DNA of 10,309 bases from Planctomycetota bacterium. Its GTDB lineage: Bacteria > Planctomycetota > SZUA-567. The stretch is from the NCBI GenBank assembly GCA_031278535.1, contig JAITKH010000391.1, forward strand, positions 1 to 10,309, given 5' to 3'. Each line of letters begins with the position of its first letter. Position 1 is the stretch's first letter. The position numbers were made by a program, and so were the translations under genes. Shown in pieces: positions 6,133-10,309 of the stretch. Under the pieces are notes generated by a model, which made no database searches, was not told the DNA's origin, and saw only the letters and a program-made list of their open reading frames with translations.

Positions 6133-7559
6133 TCCGGATGTCCTCTCTTTCTCGCCCCGGACCTGGCGGCGGCGCGGGCGGCGACGGCGTTCTCGTTCTG
6201 GTCCGAATCGATTCCAATATGGAAAACGAACTCCTGTTCGCCCGTGGCCAGCGCGGTATTGTTGAAGTCGCCGATCAGGCCGTGGCGGCGAAATGCGTCG
6301 CCCAGCTGGACAAGTCCCTCCGAAAGCCTGGTGACGCCGTGAACGTCGAACTGATCGGCGCCGACCTGTACGATTTCCGTTATCCGGACAAAAGGCGGCG
6401 TCCCGCTGGTCAACGCCGCGAGGATCGGACCAAGCGTCCCGGGAAGAGGCGTGGCGCCGTCAAGCAGCTCGTCTTTTTCGCGAACCGCGTCGAGGCGGCT
6501 GTTGACGGCCTGGAGCCGGTTCCGGGCCTTGTCGCGTTCGGAGACCAGCTTTTTCCATTCGGCCTCCCTTGCTTCCTGCCTTTCGAGATCGCGCCTGAAG
6601 GCGTAATGCCGATCCCCCACGTACAGTCCGGCAAGGAGAATGATGAAAAGCGCCAGCCAGGTCCCGGCGCGGTGGGGATCCCGCGGCGCCGGGGGGGGGC
6701 CGACAAAGGCGCAGCCCGCCTCGGTGTCGCCGATCTCCGCGTGGGCGGCGTGGCGCATGATTTCGTCTTCGAATTCCTGCAGGACGAGGAACTCCGCGCC
6801 GTCGCCCGTCATGAGGCGGACGGCCTCCAGCCGCGCCGGTTCCAGGCGGCCGCAGGTGACGACCCGGAGCGGCAGGTCGCGGTGGGCGGCGAGCCGCTTG
6901 GCCGCGCGCTCGTTGCGCTCGGCGGCGGCCTCCGACGCGTCCGCGTCCGTTCCGATCGGCAGCGGGTAAAAAGTGAACGGCGCGTTCTCGCAGGCGGGAA
7001 CCACGTACAGGCTGCTCTGCCGGCGCATGAACAACAGCCTGGCGTCCTCGCCCATCCGCGCGTGCCGGGCGAGGACGGTCATCTCCAGGGAGCCTATGCC
7101 GTCGAACTCGAGGCCGGCCTGGTCGCATTCGCGGACAAAGCCCTCTAGGAGCGTGGATTCGAAGCCGGCGGTCATCATGACGTTGGCCTCGCCGCCCATG
7201 CGGTAGCGGGCGGCGTGGACGGCGGCGACGCGGAGGATGTGGGCGTCGATGCCGACCTCGCCCGCCGCTTCGTAGGCCAGCGCCGTGTGCAATTCCTCCC
7301 TGTCCGCGTCCTCCGGGAGTTCCATGGTGACGCTGTGGAGATCGGACGTCATGAGCAGGCGCAGCCGCTTCGCCTCCAGGGAGACGGCGGATTCGAGAAC
7401 CTGCCTGGGGATTTTGCGGTTGTTGCGGGATGCCGTCTCGACGGCTTTCCCGGCGGCTTCCCAGGTTCCGCCCCGGTATTTGAACGCCTTCCCGCGCCAG
7501 GACTTTCCGTCGAAGGCGGCTATCAGGATGGAATCGCGCCTGGAACCGAGCCAGCCCAT
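6129..7559 (-). CDS. PilM-PilN fusion / GspL-like inner-membrane protein
   Basis: 476 residues. Residues 1-298 are cytoplasmic and fit a degenerate actin-like PilM or GspL cytoplasmic domain. The usual nucleotide-loop opening (GIDIGSSS type) reads ILIAAFDGKSW here, so ATP binding is doubtful. A transmembrane segment follows (about 299-316), then a charged coiled-coil (321-365) and a PilN-like domain (about 375-450: VRITEIVQVGADQFDVHGV, LVQLGDAFRRHGLIGDFNN, EFVFHIGI). The fused layout equals GspL: the cytoplasmic part recruits the ATPase and the periplasmic part pairs with the PilO-like protein encoded next (ATGA overlap). I chose ATG 7559, 49 bases after the previous stop, with AAAAGG upstream. 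ATG 7625 would overlap the previous gene and lacks a ribosome site. The frame is open much further upstream, but that is antisense-like sequence. A C9 tract lies in codons 287-290. Confidence 0.86.
   Translation of the reverse strand: MGWLGSRRDSILIAAFDGKSWRGKAFKYRGGTWEAAGKAVETASRNNRKIPRQVLESAVSLEAKRLRLLMTSDLHSVTMELPEDADREELHTALAYEAAGEVGIDAHILRVAAVHAARYRMGGEANVMMTAGFESTLLEGFVRECDQAGLEFDGIGSLEMTVLARHARMGEDARLLFMRRQSSLYVVPACENAPFTFYPLPIGTDADASEAAAERNERAAKRLAAHRDLPLRVVTCGRLEPARLEAVRLMTGDGAEFLVLQEFEDEIMRHAAHAEIGDTEAGCAFVGPPPAPRDPHRAGTWLALFIILLAGLYVGDRHYAFRRDLERQEAREAEWKKLVSERDKARNRLQAVNSRLDAVREKDELLDGATPLPGTLGPILAALTSGTPPFVRITEIVQVGADQFDVHGVTRLSEGLVQLGDAFRRHGLIGDFNNTALATGEQEFVFHIGIDSDQNENAVAARAAARSGARKRGHPE
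6691..6699 (-). repeat. C9 homopolymer tract (G9 on plus strand) at the domain hinge of the GspL-like gene
   Basis: Nine consecutive G on the plus strand, C on the coding strand, span codons 287-290 (G-P-P-P), about ten residues before the transmembrane segment. A loss of one C moves translation into a frame that ends at 6410; a gain of one C moves it into a frame that ends at 6460. Either product would keep the cytoplasmic half and lose the membrane anchor and PilN-like domain. Tracts of this length are prone to slipped-strand change and also to sequencing error. Confidence 0.9.
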
Positions 7560-7608
7560 TGTCAGGAAAACCTTTTCTCGTCCATTGGTGAAAAATCCTT
7601 CCGTGCGC

Positions 7609-8709
7609 CTACGGCGTAACGTCATGACGCAGATATACGTCGAAATGGTTGAGCCCGGGACGAAGGTCGAGGGTGATCGGTCCGCCGCAGTCCAGGACGC
7701 GCGGGCGGATCGCGGCGCCGTTCGGGTCGGTGCCGGCGACCACGGCGTAGACATACAGCTTGGCCTGGGACCAGAATATTTCGCTTCCGGCGATTGTTTC
7801 GATTTCCATCCCCTGCGCCAAATCGCCTTCCTCGGCCCAAATGCCGAAGCCGGCGCCGTCCTGCTCCTTCGGAACGAACAGCACGTATTTGAGCGCGACG
7901 ACATCGTTGCGGATGTACCCTTTTTCGTCGGGGGAGTCGCTGGCGACCATTCTCCATTGTTCCTCCTGGCCGTGGGAGTATTCATACGTGTATTCGTACT
8001 CCGCCGTCGCGGCCGTTGCGCCGCCGCCTTCCTCTTCCCCGCCGCCGCCGGAATCATCCCCGCCGCCGGAATCGATTTCCGTCTCGATTTTTCTGGTGAG
8101 CAGCGCCGCGTTGTGCCGCATGTACGCGGTCAGGCTGATTGTGGCCGGATAGGCGGCGAGATCGCTTTTCCCGGAGCTTCCGTCGGCGTCGACGGCGCCC
8201 TGGACAGCGATGAGAAACCCCTCGGGATTTTCGCCAACTATCCAGTCGTTTCCGAAGCCGTCGAAGAACACGCCTTTTGGGCAATGAAGATAGGGGCCGC
8301 GCCAACCGGCGTAAAGCGCCATGGCATTCGCCGGTATGGCTATCGTCTGGCTCACGGTGGCGCCGCCGGAGCCGGGGTATTGAACCGGAATCGGGCGATC
8401 CGCATCCGGCACCCTTTTTTTGTACAGGTACTCGTTTGCCGGGGGAGACCACAACTGGCTCAGCTCCTTGCCGTTTGAACCGGCTTTTCGCGGATATCTT
8501 CCCATGTCCGCGAGGAAGCCCGGAGTCCCCGGCGCCTCTCCCAGAACGGCGGCCCGGATGGCGGCCAATCCTTCCCGCGTGGCATTCTCCCGGCTCCGCT
8601 CTTCCATGTCCGTCACGCTGGTCATGGTCATGCCGGCGAGCGCGGCCATGAGGCCGAGCACGATCAGCAATTCCACCAGGGTCATGCCGTTACAGGCTTT
8701 TTCGCGCAC
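7609..8709 (-). CDS. Long type IV pseudopilin with GspG-like core and extra C-terminal region
   Basis: 366 residues from a GTG start. The eight-residue leader MREKACNG is followed by MTLVELLIVLGLMAAL, a class III prepilin signal cut after Gly8. Glu13 is the conserved Glu5 of the mature protein. The first mature residue is Met rather than the usual Phe. Residues up to about 205 resemble a GspG/GspH-type pseudopilin with GWRGPYL (135-141) and DGFGNDW (150-156). A Gly/acidic linker (214-230, GGGDDSGGGGEEEGGG) leads to a second, strand-rich region (about 239-366) that I do not recognise. The usual GspG is near 140-150 residues, so this protein is more than twice that. The GTG has GGAG seven bases upstream and lies 22 bases after the previous stop; no ATG gives a sensible leader. 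A minor pseudopilin at the filament tip is a reasonable guess. An A7 run (8415-8421) lies in the gene. Confidence 0.88.
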   Translation of the reverse strand: MREKACNGMTLVELLIVLGLMAALAGMTMTSVTDMEERSRENATREGLAAIRAAVLGEAPGTPGFLADMGRYPRKAGSNGKELSQLWSPPANEYLYKKRVPDADRPIPVQYPGSGGATVSQTIAIPANAMALYAGWRGPYLHCPKGVFFDGFGNDWIVGENPEGFLIAVQGAVDADGSSGKSDLAAYPATISLTAYMRHNAALLTRKIETEIDSGGGDDSGGGGEEEGGGATAATAEYEYTYEYSHGQEEQWRMVASDSPDEKGYIRNDVVALKYVLFVPKEQDGAGFGIWAEEGDLAQGMEIETIAGSEIFWSQAKLYVYAVVAGTDPNGAAIRPRVLDCGGPITLDLRPGLNHFDVYLRHDVTP

Positions 8710-8716
8710 TTCGCGT

Positions 8717-8720
8717 CTCC
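8717..8720 (-). promoter_or_regulatory. Ribosome binding site supporting the GTG start of the long pseudopilin
   Basis: GGAG on the minus strand lies seven bases upstream of GTG 8709. The only ATG nearby (codon 9, ATG-ACC) is the residue just after the cleavage site and would give a protein with no leader. The GTG is therefore the start that makes a processable prepilin. Confidence 0.7.
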
Positions 8721-8731
8721 GCGCCTTGTTT

Positions 8732-9301
8732 TCATTCCAGAACGTCGGGCGCCAGCAGCAGTATCTTGTCGTCGCCCTTGGGATCGCCGGCGTAATCGCC
8801 CGAGGATTCGTCTTCTCCGTTGCGTCCGGTGTAAAGCAGGTAGAGGCTGCCGCCGTCGCCGACCACCAGGTAGCAGCGCCGGTCGGGGCCATCCAGATCG
8901 TTGTTGAAAAGAGGATCGCGCAGCCGGCGGTTCGCGCGATCGATGCCGCCCATTCCCGTCAGGTAGGGACCGCGCCAGCCCCTTTCCCGGTCCTTGTCCC
9001 ACGAGGCGGGGAAGCTGGCCGAGGAATCCGCCGGACGCTCCCAAAGAATGGCCAGACCGCCCATTTTGTCGTTCCCGATGCGCTCATAATCGGATTTGCC
9101 CGGAGCGCAGTCGGCGACGAACCGCGAAAAGGCGTTGCGGATGTTCATCATTTCGGCCGGAACGACGCCGTCGTCCAAAACGGCCTCGCGATCGGCGGAA
9201 AGTTGCGGCATGACGATCGTCGCCAACGCGCCCAGAAGGCCGATGACGACAAGAAGCTCGATAAGGGTGAAGCCTTTGCGCTTCGCGCCGTCAAGCGCCA
9301 T
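8732..9301 (-). CDS. GspG-like type II secretion/type IV pilus pseudopilin
   Basis: 189 residues. A ten-residue leader ending KRKG is followed by FTLIELLVVIGLLGALATIV, a textbook prepilin peptidase site: cleavage after Gly10, methylated Phe11, Glu15 as mature Glu5. The first 30 hydrophobic residues anchor the protein in the inner membrane and pack in the filament core. The globular part has one Cys in the helix region (65) and one later (143), and carries GWRGPYL (108-114), the motif seen in GspG-type major pseudopilins. It continues to DPLFNND (129-135) and a Gly/Asp-rich C-terminus that could bind metal, as GspG binds calcium; this is inference. Its N-terminal 40 residues closely match the first pilin, including LSADRE (35-40), while the rest differs. 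The ATG at 9301 is preceded by a strong GAGGAAGG (9306-9313). An apparent transcription terminator lies directly upstream. Confidence 0.9.
   Translation of the reverse strand: MALDGAKRKGFTLIELLVVIGLLGALATIVMPQLSADREAVLDDGVVPAEMMNIRNAFSRFVADCAPGKSDYERIGNDKMGGLAILWERPADSSASFPASWDKDRERGWRGPYLTGMGGIDRANRRLRDPLFNNDLDGPDRRCYLVVGDGGSLYLLYTGRNGEDESSGDYAGDPKGDDKILLLAPDVLE
9227..9249. repeat. 23-bp block shared with 10200-10222 (paralogous pilin N-termini)
   Basis: Positions 9227-9249 are identical to 10200-10222, including CGCGCCCAGAAGGCCGATGA. Both lie in the segment coding the hydrophobic pilin helix (VIGLLGAL). Similarity with scattered differences continues on both sides, out to the codons for SADRE. 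The match marks two paralogous pilins with either a recent duplication or gene conversion at the 5' ends. It is not a mobile-element repeat. Confidence 0.85.
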
Positions 9302-9319
9302 GCCGCCTTCCTCTTTCCG

Positions 9320-9357
9320 AAAAGCCGGGAGAGACCCGAAGTACGGCCTCCCCCGGC
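9320..9357 (-). terminator. Intrinsic terminator or attenuator between first and second pilin genes
   Basis: On the minus strand a 10-base arm GCCGGGGGAG (9357-9348) pairs with CTCTCCCGGC (9333-9324). All ten positions pair, one as G-U. The 14-base loop contains a further CCG/CGG pairing. The stem is followed at once by TTTT (9323-9320). This is the classic form of a rho-independent terminator, though the U-run is short, so leak-through is likely. It lies 75 bases after the first pilin stop and only six bases before the next ribosome binding site. No promoter is evident between it and the second pilin gene, so it probably sets a ratio between the first pilin and the downstream machine rather than ending the operon. 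Confidence 0.7.
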
Positions 9358-9376
9358 GACGCGTGGATTTTCAACT

Positions 9377-9400
9377 CGGGACGGAAAAACGCTCCGCCCG
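9377..9400 (-). other. RNA hairpin downstream of the first pilin stop
   Basis: On the minus strand CGGGCGGA (9400-9393) pairs with TCCGTCCCG (9385-9377), eight base pairs with one bulged U and a seven-base loop. It begins about 30 bases after the first pilin's stop. No U-run follows, so it is not a terminator by itself. It might protect the 3' end of the pilin transcript from exonucleases. It could also be a chance structure in GC-rich DNA. Confidence 0.35.
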
Positions 9401-9431
9401 GATATGTTGCCCGGCGATCTCCCAGCCGCGA

Positions 9432-10280
9432 TCAGGGGTTCAGGATGCCGTCTTCGGGGCAACTGGTGCCGATGAGCACGGCCTTGTCGCCGTTGTCGAA
9501 AGCCAGGATGTACGCCATATAATAGGCGAAGTCGGGCGCATCCTCGCCGTCAAGATTGGTGGCCGGGATCGGGCACTGGCCGGGAAGGGAAATCTTCAGA
9601 TCGACCGCGCCCTTGGTCCAGTCCTGATTGACGCTTGCCCCGTTGGTCTTGTGGTTATTCCAGTCGAGGGTAGGAGTGATCCAGAAGCAGAGAACGCGAC
9701 CGGGCTCCCCGTAGGGCGATACATTTACTCCTGAATCCACTCCTTTTTCCCAGTCTGTAATCGAAATGCCATTGAACGTTATGGCTTCGCCCTCATCGTC
9801 CTCCCATTTGGCTACGGTAGGATACACAACGGTACCAACCGTTCCGATTGTATCGCCAGAAACAGCCCCAATAGGTACGAGATTGTAGCCGGTACCGAAG
9901 GAAACCTGAGTAATTCCCGCGGCGTACAGCGATTGCGCCTGTGCAAGCGTTATAGCTGAGGGAGCGGTGTAGCCGTCGCCAGTCGAGACCATGTTCACAG
10001 CTTGGGCTTCGGGGAGCCCCTCCATCGGATCGCCAGATGCGGCGGCGTCCAAGCCGATATGCAGGTTGTTCGGGAAGATGCCGTAAATATCGTAATACTG
10101 TTGCAAGGTGCGCAGGGTGCCGGCCTGGTTGTAGTCGCAGACATCCCCCAGCGCCTCCTCGCGGTCGGCGGAAAGGCTGGGCAGAATCAGCGAGGTCAGC
10201 GCGCCCAGAAGGCCGATGACGATCAACAGTTCGATGAGGGTGAAACCCTTCTGCGCCGCGCGCTTCATTTTCTTTTCCAT
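9432..10280 (-). CDS. Type IV prepilin, candidate major pilin of the cluster
   Basis: 282 residues. The leader of 12 residues (basic, ending QKG) precedes FTLIELLIVIGLLGALTSLI. Cleavage is expected after Gly12, with Phe13 as mature residue 1 and Glu17 as mature Glu5. The N-terminal helix runs through SLSADREEALGDV. The globular part has Cys48, Cys198, Cys236 and Cys274; the last two could form the C-terminal disulfide loop (D-region) typical of pilins. The GWRGPYL motif of the next two pseudopilins is absent. The middle of the gene is less GC-rich than its neighbours (about 50% by hand count over 9721-9960). Being first in the cluster and followed by a terminator-like hairpin suggests it is made in excess, as a major subunit would be. 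ATG 10280 has GGAG ten bases upstream; an in-frame ATG at 10268 would give a shorter but workable leader (MKRAAQKG). Confidence 0.88.
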   Translation of the reverse strand: MEKKMKRAAQKGFTLIELLIVIGLLGALTSLILPSLSADREEALGDVCDYNQAGTLRTLQQYYDIYGIFPNNLHIGLDAAASGDPMEGLPEAQAVNMVSTGDGYTAPSAITLAQAQSLYAAGITQVSFGTGYNLVPIGAVSGDTIGTVGTVVYPTVAKWEDDEGEAITFNGISITDWEKGVDSGVNVSPYGEPGRVLCFWITPTLDWNNHKTNGASVNQDWTKGAVDLKISLPGQCPIPATNLDGEDAPDFAYYMAYILAFDNGDKAVLIGTSCPEDGILNP

Positions 10281-10290
10281 CGTGTTTTTT

Positions 10291-10294
10291 CTCC
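10291..10294 (-). promoter_or_regulatory. Ribosome binding site in the AT-rich leader of the first pilin
   Basis: GGAG on the minus strand sits ten bases upstream of ATG 10280, a little far but usable. The 29 bases visible before the gene (10281-10309) are AT-rich, with T and A runs, unlike the rest of the window. They probably belong to a leader or promoter region whose core elements lie outside the window. Confidence 0.5.
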
Positions 10295-10309
10295 AATGAA
10301 AAACGATTC

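Noticed and set aside
5200..6342. 380-codon plus-strand frame opposite the PilO-like gene
   Set aside because: It crosses several true gene boundaries and has biased composition (Phe/Gly/Arg). The minus-strand gene has sensible topology and ATGA coupling.
7560..8057. Upstream extension of the GspL-like frame into the long pseudopilin gene
   Set aside because: The extension is Ser/Thr/Arg-rich out-of-frame sequence. Starts at 7559 (chosen) or 7625 are the only plausible ones.
8415..8421. A7 run on the coding strand of the long pseudopilin as a programmed frameshift site
   Set aside because: The reading frame is AAA-AAA-AGG, not the A-AAA-AAG slippery arrangement, and the gene continues sensibly in the zero frame. 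Slippage cannot be excluded but is not supported.
9400..9417. Direct repeat of CCGGGC in the gap after the first pilin
   Set aside because: Six bases twice in GC-rich sequence is expected by chance, and there is no further symmetry suggesting an operator.
1..10309. CRISPR array, insertion sequence, prophage or tRNA
   Set aside because: No spaced repeats, terminal inverted repeats, transposase or integrase motifs, or tRNA-like cloverleaf were seen; coding density by the filament genes is nearly complete.

Overview
The window is one compact, single-direction gene cluster. Every supported gene lies on the minus strand, so transcription runs from about 10309 down to 1. I see no tRNA, rRNA, CRISPR array, insertion sequence or plus-strand gene. 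The cluster encodes nearly a whole type IV filament machine of the type IV pilus / type II secretion superfamily. In order of transcription it holds: a 282-residue prepilin; a GspG-like pseudopilin; an unusually long pseudopilin with an extra C-terminal region; a PilM-PilN fusion (equivalent to GspL); a PilO/GspM-like protein; the GspE/PilB extension ATPase; the GspF/PilC platform protein; a PilP-like periplasmic protein; a GspD/PilQ-family secretin; and the start of a lipoprotein cut by the window edge.

Region by region: 9432-10280 is the first and probably most expressed pilin. 9302-9431 is the only sizeable gap (130 bases). It carries two hairpins, and the second has a perfect 10-bp stem followed by UUUU just before the next ribosome binding site, which looks like an intrinsic terminator or attenuator. 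7609-9301 holds two further pseudopilins. From 7559 to 137 the genes are 4 to 15 bases apart or overlapping (ATGA, TGATG, and a 23-base overlap), which suggests one translationally coupled operon. The order MN-O-B-C-P-Q resembles pilMNOPQ with the ATPase and platform genes inserted. No retraction ATPase (PilT) and no prepilin peptidase lie in the window.

How the parts should work together, from family knowledge: the ATPase binds the cytoplasmic/inner-membrane platform (GspF plus the MN fusion and the PilO-like protein). It drives pseudopilins out of the inner membrane into a short filament beneath the secretin, and the PilP-like protein links the inner-membrane complex to the secretin. Whether the product is a surface pilus or a secretion pseudopilus cannot be decided from the window.

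Organism: a high-GC Gram-negative (diderm) bacterium, shown by the secretin and lipoprotein. The hybrid T2SS/T4P layout and the odd pseudopilins with a GWRGPYL motif recall the Planctomycetota-Verrucomicrobiota-Lentisphaerota group, but this is a weak inference. The machine is a known type. The notable points are a C9 tract at the hinge of the MN fusion, the terminator behind the first pilin, a composition dip in that pilin, the long two-part pseudopilin, and a repeat-bearing insertion inside the secretin N1 domain.
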